In this document: positions 11,359 to 23,444 of the stretch, piece by piece
Numbering within the stretch: the stretch's first letter is position 1
Layout of the letters: the number at the start of each line of letters is the position of its first letter
Assembly: GCF_004011695.2 (NCBI RefSeq)
Contig: NC_082412.1
Coordinates: 1,798,001-1,862,000 of the forward strand
DNA: 64,000 nucleotides
Direction of reading: 5' to 3'
Source of the DNA: Ascochyta rabiei
Taxonomy: Eukaryota; Ascomycota; Dothideomycetes; Pleosporales; Didymellaceae
Notes under the pieces: model-generated
The model's database searches: none
Seen by the model: only the letters and a program-made list of their open reading frames with translations
What the model was told of the DNA's origin: nothing
Program-made: the position numbers and the translations under genes

Positions 11359-14300
11359 ATGCCGACCATCCCCTCCGACCAGCTCGTCAAGCTGCAGCAG
11401 CAGGCCGAGGGCATCAGGAATGTCAGTCTCCACCTCTGAACCCCCCCCCCCTCTCTCCACCACCCTCACACCCCCCACCCAGATCTGCATCCTCGCCCAC
11501 GTCGACCATGGCAAGACGTCGCTCACCGACGCCCTCATCGCCACCAACGGCATCATCTCCCCCAAGCTCGCCGGCAAGATCAGATACCTCGACTCGCGCC
11601 CAGATGAACAGCTCCGCGGCATCACCATGGAGTCGTCGGCCATCTCGCTGTACTTCTCCCTGCTGCGCCGCTCGGCCCCCGACGCTCAGCCCGAGAGGAA
11701 GGAGTTCCTCATCAACCTCATCGACTCGCCCGGACACATCGACTTCAGCTACGAAGTCTCCACAGCCTCGCGTCTCTGTGACGGCGCCATCGTGCTCGTC
11801 GACGCCGTCGAAGGCGTCTGCAGTCAGACCGTCACCGTCCTGCGCCAGGCGTGGATAGAAAAGCTCAAGCCCCTGCTCGTCATTAACAAAATGGACAGGC
11901 TCATCACAGAATGGAAGATGACCCCAGCTGACGCCCACACACACTTGAACAAACTCGTAGAACAGGTAAACGCCGTCATGGGCAGCTTCTACCAAGGCGA
12001 GCGCATGGAGGACGACCTGCGCTGGCGTGAGAAGATGGAGGAGAGGCTCAACGCCGCTGCCGCCGAGAAGACAAACACCACACCATCTGCAGTAGCAGAG
12101 GCCGGTGACAGTATAGACACCACCACCACACCCGCCGAGTACGAGGAGAAGGATGACGAGGACATCTACTTTGCTCCTGAAAAGAACAACGTCATCTTCG
12201 CCAGTGCCATCGACGGCTGGGCCTTCACAGTGAAGCAGTTCGCCAGCCTCTACGAGCGCAAGCTCGGCATCAAGCGCTCCGTACTCGAAAAGGTGCTGTG
12301 GGGCGACTACTTCCTCGACCCCAAAACGAAGCGAGTCCTCAGCTCCAAGCATCTCAAAGGGCGTCACTTGAAGCCCATGTTTGTGCAGCTGGTGCTCGAG
12401 AACATATGGGCCATCTACGATGCCACTACGGGAGGTAACAACGGGAAGGGGTGCGTGGATTTCCTTTCCTCAATCGTCGCTCTTCTTGCTTCTTCTGTAC
12501 ATATGCTAGTCAATATACTTATTGCCTGCACATCAGAGACCCCGCCATGGTCGAAAAGATTACAAAGTCTCTCAACATCACCCTCCCACCACACGTCTTG
12601 CGGTCGCGCGACCCACGTGCCATATTGACTGCGCTCTTCGCCGCATGGCTACCACTGTCGACCGCCCTGCTGGTCTCAGTCACCGAGTATCTCCCATCGC
12701 CTACCAAAGCCCAAGCGGAGAGGATGCCCGAGATCATTGACACATCGGTGGGCGCCGACCATGTCGCCCCTGAAGTGCGAAAGGCCATCACCCACTTCGA
12801 CACCTCCAAAGACGCGCCGGTTGTGGCCTACGTCAGTAAAATGTTCTCCGTCCCGGAAAGCGAACTACCACAGCACAAGCGAAGAGCAGGCGCGCTCACT
12901 GCCGAAGAGGCGCGTGATCTTGGACGCAAGAAGCGCGCAGAACTCGCCCGACAGCAGGCCATCGCCCATGGCGAGACTTCAGATCTGGGAAACAGTACAG
13001 ACGCACTCAGCTCCACCGCCATCGGCGAAGACGAAGCCAATGCTGAAGAGGCAGCGCCTACGGATGAGAAGGCCGAGCACTTGATCGGTTTTGCCCGCAT
13101 CTACTCCGGCACGCTCAGCGTCGGTGACGAGGTCTATGTGCTGGGCCCCAAGTTCTCTCCAGCGAACCCACACGCAGAGCCCGCGCCGAAGAAGGTTACC
13201 GTCACTGCGCTGTACCTCATGATGGGACGTGGCTTGGAGTCTCTGACTTCAGTGCCCGCCGGCGTGGTGTTTGGCATTGGTGGTCTCGAAGGACAAATGC
13301 TCAAGTCGGGAACGCTTTGCTCGCAGCTGCCAGGCTCTCTCAACCTGGCTGGTGTGACGATGGGCTCCGAGCCCATCGTCCGTGTCGCCTTGGAGCCGGA
13401 GAACCCTTACGATCTCGACAAGATGATCAACGGCTTGAAACTACTGGTGCAGTCTGATCCGTGTGCCGAGTACGAACAGCTGCCCAGCGGTGAGCACGTC
13501 GTCCTGACAGCGGGCGAGCTGCATCTTGAGCGATGTCTGAAGGACCTCGAAGAGCGCTTCGCCAAGTGCAAGATCCAAGCTGGCGAACCAATCGTCCCCT
13601 ACCGAGAGTCGACTGTCGCCGCAGCCGAAATGAACCCTCCCAAGAATCCAGAACTCGGCCGTGGTGTGGTGGTGAGCGCAACAGCGAACAAGCAGCTATC
13701 GGTGCGTCTGCAGGTCCGCCCGCTGCCGCCCAGTGTTACGGAGTTCTTGAGCAAGAACGCTGGGTCGATCAAGAGGCTGAACTCTGAACGCAAGGCGCAA
13801 GAGACGCAGCACTCGGACGAGCAGACAGCCGCTGAGGTGGAGGGCGCTGAGCAGGACGGTATGCAGGAGGCCGAGCAGCGCGAGATGGGTCAGACGCTCA
13901 GCCCAGTGGAGTTCAAGAAACAGCTCAAGGACGCTTTTGCTGAAGCCAAGAAAGAGCGGGAGATCTGGACAGAAGACGTGATTGACAAAATCACTGCGTT
14001 TGGACCGCGCAACAGAGGGCCAAACATGCTGATTGACACCACCAGCGCAGGCATCTGTGGCAAAGCGTAAGATCCCTTCAGTCTGTTGTTTACTTCCGCT
14101 AACCAGATCTTAGTCTTGTCGATACCGCCGATACCGACGACACAACAGAGCGCGCGTCCACTGCGCGCTCCTTCGCCTCAACCATCATCTATGCCTTCCA
14201 GCTCGCCACGGCACAAGGTCCCTGCTGCGCTGAGCCCGTCCAAGGCCTCGCCGTCTTCCTGCAGGACGTGACCCTCGACGAGTCCACAGCCGAGACCGAC

Positions 14301-14813
14301 CACCACCGCCTCACGGGCGAAGTCATCAAAGCCGTGCGCTCAGCCATCCACGCTGGCTTCCTCGACTGGTCCCCACGCATGCTACTCGCCATGTACTCCT
14401 GCGAGATCCAAGCTTCAACCGACGTACTCGGACGCGTCTACGCCGTGCTAACCCGACGCCGCGGCACCATCCTCTCCGAAACCATGTCCTCGTCCGCCGC
14501 CTCGACAACCGGCAACCAAACCTTCACCATCAGCGCGCTCCTCCCTGTCGCCGAGTCCTTTGGCTTTTCTGACGAAATCCGCAAGCGCTCCTCCGGCTCC
14601 GCATCCCCACAGCTGCGCTTCGCCGGCTTCGAAATGCTCGACGAAGACCCCTTCTGGGTTCCCTTCACCGAGGACGAACTCGAGGACTTGGGTGAGCTTG
14701 CGGATCGCGAGAATGTCGCCAAGCGCTATGTCGATCGCGTGAGGCGCAGGAAGGGTCTGCTCGTCAAAGAAGTCAAGGTCGAGGCTGAGAAGCAGAAGAC
14801 GCTTAAGCGGTGA
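11359..14813 (+). CDS. EFL1: EFL1/Ria1 ribosome-assembly GTPase (EF-2-like)
   Basis: Cytoplasmic GTPase that, with the SBDS/Sdo1 protein, releases eIF6 (Tif6) from pre-60S subunits. Four exons: 11359-11421, 11483-12450, 12537-14066 and 14114-14813; introns 61, 86 and 47 bp, all joining in frame; 1086 residues, close to the 1110 of yeast Efl1. G1 is AHVDHGKT (residues 26-33), switch I RGITMESS (66-73), G3 DSPGH (102-106) and G4 NKMD (156-159). An EFL1-type acidic insertion follows the G domain (residues about 230-260). Domains II to V follow, including GFARIYSGTLSVGDEVYVLGP and the EF-2-like C-terminus TRRRGTILSE. An alternative 3' splice site for the last intron (14106) would create a stop, so 14113 is preferred. 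Confidence 0.95.
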
Positions 14814-16623
14814 AGGTGGACGGGCGGCGCGTTTTGGGTGCCTGGGTGGAAGGAAAAGGGGAAAGTGAAGTGGTGGGATGGTGAGCTGGAATGAGCAAAC
14901 GAAAAGGTCCTGAGACGTGCGTGTCGAAATTTAGATTTTGGGTACGACTCCTCTTTGTCCCTCTGCTGGCTTTCTTGGCCACGACCTTGAACCCAACGCG
15001 GGACAGGAGATTGAGATGGCTGAAAGGAAATGCGTTGTACGTATCAACATGCGGCTTTCTGCTCCTGATAAACAGGACTGGCATGTTCTCCCCTGGCGTA
15101 TTGGTATTCCAGAACCCACAAATCACCACTTTATAGCGTCTCGATATCCACGTCTGAAGGGTCCGTGTTATACTCGAGAAGCAAGCTTAAGAGGGAAATT
15201 TCAACCAAGACTGACTCAACATTAGGCTGTGTTTCCTGGGCCTTCAAATCCTTGTCTGGCTGGGACTTGGCAGAGCGTGTACATGTAAGAGAATGCGCTT
15301 GATGGGCACTCTACACTCTAATACCACCCGCCCTGCCATGCCATTGCTATCACCATTCACACGTCGTCACCATGCGTGCCCATCGTGGTGAATGCCCAGC
15401 TTGGCAAGATAGGCGATTTTGACCATGGAGTAAAGGTTTGGTGGATCTACGTAATACTAGCAGTGAAGCTTCATGTTGGGAATAGAATGCATTCTCTTAA
15501 TCGTCTTCTCATTCATGTATGTTATTCGCGTCTGCTTCGTTACAGAGATGTCTATGAGCCCAGAACTAATCGCTAATCTTCATTTGGACTTGATTGTCAA
15601 ATCTTTGGGTTCGAATCTGATTTGTCGCCATAGTCAAAGTAGATCGTGCGCGTAGATGGGTTTCAATCGTTGATGCAGTGGTTGTTAAAGTTGCTGTATA
15701 GCACTTTTCTTGCTGCCAGGCTTTGGTCTCACAGCCCATGACTTTGACCAAGGCCGGTCTACACTACCTGCCGATTCGTCCGAGATTATTGTGGGTGGCC
15801 GTTCGTTGAGCTTGGTCGGCGATCCGGCATACAACACGGGTGTCATTTCGGCCCCATGAGACTGTGCCGTGGAACGTGACAGGAGATCGGCTTCTTGAGG
15901 CACAAGCCAAATTGTACACTTGCATATCGCTGAACAAAGTTGAGCTTGCTTTGTTATTCCATGCACACTATACACGGAGTTGCCTGACATCGGAACGAGT
16001 CGCGAGATGGAGGCTTTGTAACGCTGAGAGAAGCGCTGTCCATGAGGATATCACCCCTTGAAATACAACGCGTACAACGGAAGTCCTAGCTGAACTCAAG
16101 GTGTTAAGCTTCACAAGCCTTCTGGTGTAGAAAAGAAGCTTTCACTGGTAGTAGGTTGGTCTTCTTCCGCCCCGGGGGCACTCGGCAAGTGCCTCAAGTG
16201 CCGGGTAGCGGACTGTACTCATGTAACATGTGGGTCCAATAGTTCCCTCTCGTACACAGTGAATTTTTTCTATTAACTGTCTCGTACACTTCTTGAACCC
16301 CTTTATAGCGTGGTAGGTGTCTTCGGGAATAATGAACATCAACATCGTGATCGGCGCTTTCTGGCAGAGAAACTGCGCTCTCTTCGTATCTCCAGCGTCA
16401 GGTCATATCGTAACATGCACGCAGATCCTTCATGAATAGAGTCTTGTGTGGGTCTTGGCCTGGAAACTCGAATATATAGATCCATTGTCGCCGGGCATGA
16501 TGGCATTCAGTCACGACACTCAATCCACTTTCGTTCACTCACGACGTTCACCCGACTTTCATACCCTCATTTTGTCCTGTAATACATCGTTTGTCTTTCC
16601 AATCCTTACATTGATTCTATAAT
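14814..16623. other. Intergenic, no gene recognised
   Basis: 1.8 kb between EFL1 and the tyrosinase gene. Open frames are short, lack family resemblance and lie on both strands. A TATA-like AATATATAGA at about 16471, 150 bp before the tyrosinase ATG, is the only promoter-like element noted. A GGTTCGAATC near 15608 resembles a tRNA B box, but no tRNA fold could be built around it. Confidence 0.5.
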
Positions 16624-17864
16624 ATGTACTTTCTACTTGCCTCTGCTGCACTTGCTACTTCTTGTAGCGCCTTAACCCTTCCCTGGGGTTCACGAGCAAC
16701 CGTCTCGGGCTTGCTTCCGCCACTCCCTCTCGACCACTTCGATACCCCCAAATACGCGCGGCCGCTGTCCCTTGAAGAGGCCTTGTCAGGCGCAAATGCC
16801 TCCGTCACCACCATTTTGGATCTCCAAGACGCTAAGAACAAGTTTCCTCCGCTTGTGATACCCACCAACTTGAAATTGCCAGGTTCAGCGCATGATCTGG
16901 CTGAAGCTCTAGAAGGTTTCCAGAAGAGACAGTCTACCTGCTCGAACGTTCGCGTCCGTACCGAATGGGACAATTATTCAAACAGTGATCGACAAGCGTA
17001 CATCGATTCTATAAAATGTATGATGAAGAAGCCTCCGTCAGGACAATTCAGTGTATCCAGAAACCGCTACGATGATCTCGTTGGGCTTCACCAGACGCTC
17101 ACTCCAAACGTTCATGGTAATGCCAAGTTCCTCCTATGGCACAGATACTTTGTGTGGACATTTGAACAGCTTCTCCGGGACGAGTGCGGCTTTGATCGCG
17201 AACTACCATGGTTTGATGAGACTCGCTATGCGGGTCGGTTCGCGGACTCATCAATCTTCAGCCCTCAGTGGTATGGAAGCATCAAAGTCGGTGGACAGTG
17301 TGTCACGGATGGCGTAAGTACATACACATCTCGAGTTGACCAGCCCGCTGACGGAATCACAGCAATTTGCCAATCTTGCCATCAACTATGGACCAGGCAC
17401 CGGCAACACGCCGCATTGCTTAGCGCGAAACAACGATGATTCCCAGACGGCAAACACCGGCAATGCTATCGTCGACGCGTGCAACAGCCGCAGTACTTAT
17501 GCTGATATGGCTTCGTGCGCTGAAGGTGGTGCTCATGCATGGGGCCACAACGGTATTGGAGCTGTCATGAAGGATGTGTATGCATCTCCCGCCGACCCGG
17601 TCTTCTTTTTGGTATGTAAACGCTACGACTGCCGAGATTCCGCTAATCAGACAATAGCACCATGGTTTCATCGATCGCAACTTCCGCATCTGGCAGAACA
17701 ATGGAGGCAATCAGCGTATGACTACTGTCGGGGGCACTGACGCCGCTGGACGTGCCCTTACTCTTGATACCAAGATCAATGTGTATGACTTCCGCCCTGA
17801 TGTGCGCATCGGAGACATCCTCGACACGACAGGGCCGGCACTGTGCTACAAGTACAACTACTAG
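16624..17864 (+). CDS. Secreted short-form tyrosinase/catechol oxidase (type-3 copper)
   Basis: Oxidises mono- or diphenols to quinones. Three exons: 16624-17313, 17363-17611 and 17658-17864 (introns 49 and 46 bp, phase 0); 381 residues. Residues 1-17 are a signal peptide; a propeptide of about 85 residues ends at a Kex2-like Lys-Arg (101-102) just before QSTCSN. Copper A ligands are probably His156, His164 and His173 (VHGNAKFLLWHRYF). Copper B ligands are probably His288 and His292 (HAWGH) plus His314 or His315 in FFLHHGFIDRNF. The C-terminal lid domain of long fungal tyrosinases is absent, as in short secreted enzymes of the catechol-oxidase or o-aminophenol-oxidase type. Substrate preference cannot be read from the sequence. 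It sits among accessory genes. Confidence 0.92.
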
Positions 17865-18407
17865 CTGAACGAGGCCTACAGACTCAGTGTCTGGATGTAC
17901 TGTTCTTACTAGGAGCTATTTTCGACATCTCGGCCACATCAAAGACCATTCTCTTTACAGTGTCAACCTACAGCACGATGCCGATAATCGATCATGATAC
18001 AACGCCCATTGAAAACTCTTTACGGTGACGACCAGTTCCTGCCCAGGCTCATCGACGAACAGACAAACGAGGTGAAGGCAGGAATAAAAATGAAGAAGGG
18101 ATGAGAGTAATTGAGGCGTGGCAGTGAACGGATTCATCCAGAACGGCATAAGTTCCTAAGTTCTGTATAAAGATAGGCTCCTGTCAGGACGAGTTCATGC
18201 AGAAATAAGTACATTCATGCGGTCAAGGTTTTACATCTAGCACTGTATGTAGAGAGAAAACAAAACAGCGGTAAGGACTGGAAATAGATTGCAAGGGAGA
18301 ACATAGTAGTCGAGCACTCTATAGTCCCTTGACAATCAACAAAAAAGCATTCTCAAGTAGGTAGTGACAGTTCTTCTAGATTGGCTCTCTTCGTCCTCTG
18401 CTATGGC
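17865..18407. other. Convergent intergenic region
   Basis: 543 bp between the tyrosinase and the six-cysteine secreted protein, which converge here; presumably both 3' UTRs. No further gene or repeat seen. Confidence 0.5.
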
Positions 18408-18806
18408 CTAGCAGTTCGAAACTGCAAAGTTGCAAGTGTTGGTATCATCGAACGTACCCCCAGTGCCCAGGGCCTTCCTAGCTGCCTCAATGATTGCGTT
18501 GGCCTGCGTTAAGCAAGACTGTTTGTTCAGGGTGACAACCGTTGACATTCCACCCGCATTATCAGTCGAACATTTGTCGCCGAGTTTTTGGATCTTCTGG
18601 GAAGTGGTTATGCCGGTGAGGTCTTCGTCGAAGTGCCCGCAGATGGTGGACGTAGAGGCTGCAGGTACTCCGCTCCAGAAGATGGTGAATGCATTTCCGC
18701 CGTTGCCTGCTTTGTGCTGGATAGCGCAGCCGCTCATGACCATGTCGGCTTGGGCAGAGCCAGATAGGGCCAAGGCCAGTCCGAATACGGTAGTGGTTGC
18801 CTTCAT
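18408..18806 (-). CDS. Small secreted cysteine-containing protein (candidate effector)
   Basis: Single exon, 132 residues. I chose the ATG at 18806 because the protein then begins with a good signal peptide (MKATTTVFGLALALSGSAQA) that ends in an AxA-type cleavage site; the longer frame upstream lies in the probable leader. The mature part of about 112 residues has six cysteines (SGC, TIC, DKC, QSC, NTC and the terminal SNC), enough for three disulphides, and no recognisable domain. A TATA-like CTATATATT lies about 175 bp upstream of the start. Size, signal peptide and cysteine content fit secreted effector-like proteins of plant-associated fungi, but the role is unknown. Confidence 0.72.
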   Translation of the reverse strand: MKATTTVFGLALALSGSAQADMVMSGCAIQHKAGNGGNAFTIFWSGVPAASTSTICGHFDEDLTGITTSQKIQKLGDKCSTDNAGGMSTVVTLNKQSCLTQANAIIEAARKALGTGGTFDDTNTCNFAVSNC

Positions 18807-20318
18807 GATAGAGAGCAGTGCTGGTTGCTGAAGAGCGAGAAGCGTTTTGTAAAGACTGGTCGACTGTAACGAGAGATTGCAATGCACGTGGTGTTGCTAT
18901 TGTAAGGTAGTAAGTTGTTTGTCCAGTAGTTTGTACGTTGTGTGTGTAGTGAGCATGAGAGTTGGAGCAGTGCGCCGTGGAATATATAGGTGCGTTGGCT
19001 TTTGAGATGCTTAGGTCATGTAGCAAGAGAATAATAGCGCAAGTTCCTCAATCTTGACTTTGCTGCTCTGTCCTCACGTCAGCGACTTGTGAAGCTCGGG
19101 AGTCGTACACACCGTGCGTCGCAGTCGGACCTATCGACGATACTCAACATGTATTAAATTGACATCTGCACCCTATTTATAACCTCTCCACGAGTATGGC
19201 TTACTGAACCATGAGCCTAGCGGCCGTTTGTGTATACTTTCTCACCAATTCAGCTTAGTTACAGCTGCGAGCTCTTCAACTGTAGAAGAACGGAATACCA
19301 GTACGTACATGAGGAGTTACATTCTAAAAGACCACACACTGCAAGCACAGGCTATGGTTCTTTCCAGAAGTCCCCAGCATGCTTATTGAAAATAGGTTCT
19401 GTTCTAAATCGAATCACTCAGGATCTATGAATGCAACCCCCGTAGCTGATTGGATTAAAAGATCTGCAGTTTTGTAGTAAGTTGGTTCTGTGCCACGGTC
19501 CCGACAGCTGAAAATCTCTGGGGGTATTGTAGCACATCGTGCGACATACCTTGTAATACAATGTCAGCATATAAGCAGTAGGGAGAAGATAAGCAACATG
19601 CGGCGTAGATTAAGCAACGTAAGCTTTGGCATTGCATTGAGCTTGTTTGCACTGGCGGTGAGGATAACGTAGGTAGCTATTGCAGAAGCGTTGCTGACAA
19701 CGATGAGGAGCTGTTCATGTGCGACAATGCTGATTTAGAGGGCGCTCGCTCACCCGATGCATGCATGCATTGTCAAGGTGAGCGACCTTCAGATTGGCTG
19801 CAGCATGACAAGGAACGTTGATTCTTGCCACTCGTCAACAGCCTGCACAACGAGATCGTTAGACGACGGAAAGAAGATCGCGATATTTTTTCCATGGCTG
19901 TCAAGTGGTCGTTCAGATTTCTGACAGTAAACGCGGATCCGGCAGTCTTATCGTAGACGGGGCTGCTGTCCAGACATATACCCCATATACCATAGTGAGG
20001 AATAATGTAAAGCTACCATAAGAAGTTCTTTGTGTCCGGTGGAACGATTGCATCCGACTTTGCATCCAACTATGCTGCTTTCTTTGTGTGCGGCAACAAC
20101 ACTGGGGGCAAACCAGAGCCGGATATACGGCGTGACGTCAGCACTCAGACTGCACCTTCACGTCATGACTTTCCCGCGTTGTCAATGTATAAAGATGACT
20201 ACAAACGCATCTTGCTTAGAAATTAACCATCATATCATCTTGCAAGACTTCATCACATTATCAATATAACGCCGAGCCCGTCAACAGTAACTTCAACGGT
20301 CACCCGGCAGCCACAATC
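18807..20318. other. Intergenic, no gene recognised
   Basis: 1.5 kb of ordinary-looking DNA. A short ATGCATGCATGCAT palindromic stretch lies near 19758-19770. A GC-poor interval around 19980-20030 precedes the leader of the next gene. No supported coding region. Confidence 0.5.
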
Positions 20319-20637
20319 ATGCAGAACGATCAAGGACAGGGTGTCTCGCACGCCAAAGACTCAAAGCTTCCCCAGAAAGTTCAAGAGAAGGTATGTGCAA
20401 TTCTTGCTGTGATTCCATCCTGCAATCCGGTTGACATTTGCATCATAGGTTCCCGCGAGTGTTGAGCACAAGGTGCCAGATGCAGCTCATGACACCAACA
20501 GCAACAAAGACACGGGCAAAGTGTCACATGCTACTGGCGACTCTAAGGTACCGCAATTTTTGCAGGAAGGCCTGCCTGCCAAGGTAGAGAAGGCAGTGCC
20601 TAACTCCATACATGACACTCGCGGTGCGGACATCTAG
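20319..20637 (+). CDS. 86-residue hydrophilic protein built of two copies of one motif
   Basis: Two exons, 20319-20390 and 20449-20637, joined in phase 0 across a 58-bp intron (GTATGT...TTGACA...CATAG). The product is 86 residues, too small to stand out unspliced. It consists of two similar halves: VSHAKDSKLPQKVQEKVP with a following VEHKVPDAAHDT, and VSHATGDSKVPQFLQEGLP with VEKAVPNSIHDT. Shared elements are VSHA, DSK-P, Q---P, VE--VP and HDT. It is very hydrophilic, without signal peptide, membrane segment or cysteine. I recognise this as a type of small conserved fungal protein, but no function is known to me. The intron ends inside copy 1. The clean splice and internal symmetry make a real gene likely. 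Confidence 0.8.
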
Positions 20638-21664
20638 GTCTTGACGTGCAACCCACAACGTAGCAATTAAATCCATTCAACCCATAAATCTCATGTGTTT
20701 CTCGAAACCTCTCGTGACTTGCTCTTTACTCGCTTTACTCTTGTCAAGTTGACTTGCGATTTGCGAAACCCGTCTCGCTTTCTCTTTTCGTTGTACCCGA
20801 AGGGCGATGACGTTTTGGGTAGCATGACCACGATACCCGCGATCTAACGATTCCTGGTCATAGCAGATAATTGCTAGGCGATTGAGAACGTAAAGTTCTC
20901 AACGTAGCTGTACGCATTTAACCTGCTCAAAGTAGGTTCGTAGCAGTATTGTAGTTGGGGTGATGCCATTAGAAAATCGGCACTCCGTGCGGCAGTGGTT
21001 TTAAGTGCGTAGCTGACACCTGGTATTTGTACAAGTAGCTTCGCTCTTCTAATTTCTGGCACAAGTGAAGATTCGAGAGAACGATAAATCTGTAGCCCGG
21101 CCCTCTAGGAACAAACGAACAAGCTCAAATGATGATCTCGGATACTTCATAGGTCAAGTCGCTAACAACCATCGTTATCACTCGGTTACGCACCTTGACT
21201 CGATCTGACACGCCGGGAAAGAATAATATGAGCCCTGTTGCACGGCCAAGCTAGCACACAAGCCCCGCAAATACACTCCACTAGAGTCCGGGCAGTGAAT
21301 CTGTGGCTCGTCATGGTGGGACGACGACGTCGCTGTTGAGGTGAATCTTTTCGAAGTCAAACCATAAAGGCATTTTAAGCCCCTCAAACCAGATCTCCTA
21401 GGTCAATCAAGCTTGATTATGTGTTCTTGGCCCCAGAACTCCATCTTTTCCTCCCGTGGTGTTGCAATAAAATTATAGAAAGCAGTAACAGCTCTGGTAA
21501 TCCCACCCACAACATTCTGGCACTAGTAAATCGCTGATTGATTAGGTGTGAAGACAACTCAGACCCTACACCAGGATCGAAGTCTATCACATAACATGTC
21601 GAGCAGGTTCACACCAACGAGCGGGTCCCTGGCCACACACATTACTACGAGAAGGACGGGCTGA
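20638..21664. other. Intergenic, no gene recognised
   Basis: 1 kb without supported coding sequence between the small repeat protein and the MFS pseudogene. Confidence 0.5.
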
Positions 21665-23444
21665 GGACCTATGGAGATGGTGACGACCATGACCGCAACC
21701 ATGAGCCACCTATGACTACTAAGCGCATCATAGAGCATATCCTTGTAGACTAGACTAATCATCATGCAGTCTGGACTGGAAGTCAAATCCTAGTCTACCT
21801 TTTCGGTGGTGTCCCTCCATACATTTATGGTGACATCGGTGGCACTGACAGATGGCACTGATTTGTACTGGCCAGCTATTTATCTTTGGCTGCGGTTTGT
21901 CCTTTCGTAGGATCAAGCTCTGATTTTGTTGGGGCGTGTTTCCCCATCCTAGGCGTGATCATCTGCTCTACGGCACAGTCCATGAACATCTTCATCGGAG
22001 GCGTGGTCTTCTCTGGCATTGCAGTGGGGGTCAACGAACTGACAGCGCTGGCCGTGATGTCTGAGCTTGCGCCCACGAGCCAGCGCGGCAAATACGTTGC
22101 GATACTGGTGTTAACCATCATTTCGTTCTTTCCATCGGTATCATGGGCTCAATTAATTGCCTCGCATTCCAGCTGGCGCTGGATTGGATTGTGGTACGGC
22201 CTCTAGGCACTCATCGGTCTCGCACTGACGGCGATCTTCTATCATCCACCTCCTCGAGCCAACAGCCAGGGCATAAGCCGAAGTGAAATTCTGGCACAGA
22301 TTGACTACGTTGGAGGCCTTCTCTCCATTAGCGGGATGCTCTTGTTCATGATGGGCATGCAATGGGGAGGCTATCAGTATACTTAGTTTAGCGCCCACGT
22401 CCTTGCACCGCTGATATTAGGCGTTGTTTGGATTGTTACCTTCGTGATATGGAAAGGTTATGGAGCGAAGAACTCCATGTTTCCGAAAAGGTCACGCCAG
22501 GAGCCCCGCATACTGGGCCTGACATTGGTCCATACCTTCATCAAAGGAGCCGATTTTTTTTAGCATCCTTATGTTCTCGCCCACGCAGGCTTTTAACGTC
22601 TACGGACACGACCCCGTTGGTGTTGGCATCTGGGGAATTCCAGTCGATTTTTTCATCCTCGCTGGAGCGTGTATCGTCCTATGGCTGCTTTCGCTGCTCT
22701 GTGGCCACAAGAAGGAGCTTTTAACAGTCTTCTCGGTTTTTATGACAGCAGATTGTGGTTCGCTTGCTATCGGTCGGGTCGACAAACTGTATCAACTCTG
22801 GGGTCTCCCAGTACAAGCTGGACTTGCAGTCGGCGGAATTGTCGTACCAACATCAATCATTTGTAAGTGACGTTTTGATCCATCTTTAGGTCTGATCAGC
22901 TTCTGACCATAGCAGCCACCATCATATGTCTGGACGATCTCGTCGCAACAGTGGCAGCCCTAATTCTTGCCATCCACGTTTTCAGCGGCTCAATTGGTTA
23001 CTGTGTGTACTACAACGTCTTGATTTGTACGTCCAAACAGTGCCCAATACCAGACAAGTCGCTTTATGGATCGAACATTCACTAAGTTTTCTTTTGGCAA
23101 AATTCGTCCCAGCGGCTACTTACTACATCAGCGGCGTTATGGAGTCCAGGCTTAATATTACTTCCGCCGAGCCTATCCGTGAAGCAATGGTCGTCACGCG
23201 CACCTCGCTGCTTCCGCTTTTGGAGGAACTTCCAGGTATAAAAAGCGTACCAGGAGCGTACGAGATGGTAGTGTACGCAGGCCAGCTCGCTTACGCAGAG
23301 TCATACAAGTATGTGTACTACGTGAGTACTGCTTTGGGCGGTGTAAGCATCTTAGCCGCGTGCTTCCTGGGTGACATCTCCAAGTATATGGACGACCATG
23401 TTTCAGCGGTTTATTGGGTAGGCCAAGGTCCCAATCGGTTATGA
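21665..23444 (+). pseudogene. Broken MFS transporter, TRI12/DHA14 family
   Basis: A multi-helix major-facilitator protein of the TRI12 type (exporters of toxins or siderophores) is readable with lesions. Recognisable blocks are TGSQILVYLFGGVPPYIYGDIGG, LAAVCPFVGSSSDF, ELAPTSQRGKYVA, HSSWRWIGLWYGL, AFNVYGHDPVGVGI, a splice before TIICLDDLVATVAALILAI, and the family C-terminus VYYVSTALGGVSI followed by YMDDHV. In-frame stops lie at 21859 (TGA) and at 22204 and 22384 (both TAG). A frameshift sits in the T run at 22554-22561, and another break near 23080. At least the stop at 21859 is explained by TGG to TGA, a G-to-A change. The copy cannot encode a full transporter. It neighbours a broken P450. 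Confidence 0.8.

Noticed and set aside
11423..12367. 314-residue minus-strand frame
   Set aside because: Antisense shadow of EFL1 exon 2, caused by GC-rich codon usage.
15600..15625. GGTTCGAATC resembling a tRNA B box
   Set aside because: No A box at the right distance and no acceptor stem can be formed.
19755..19775. ATGCATGCATGCAT palindrome as a possible regulatory site
   Set aside because: Isolated, not near a gene start, and a similar stretch occurs inside the membrane-protein gene intron; probably simple sequence.
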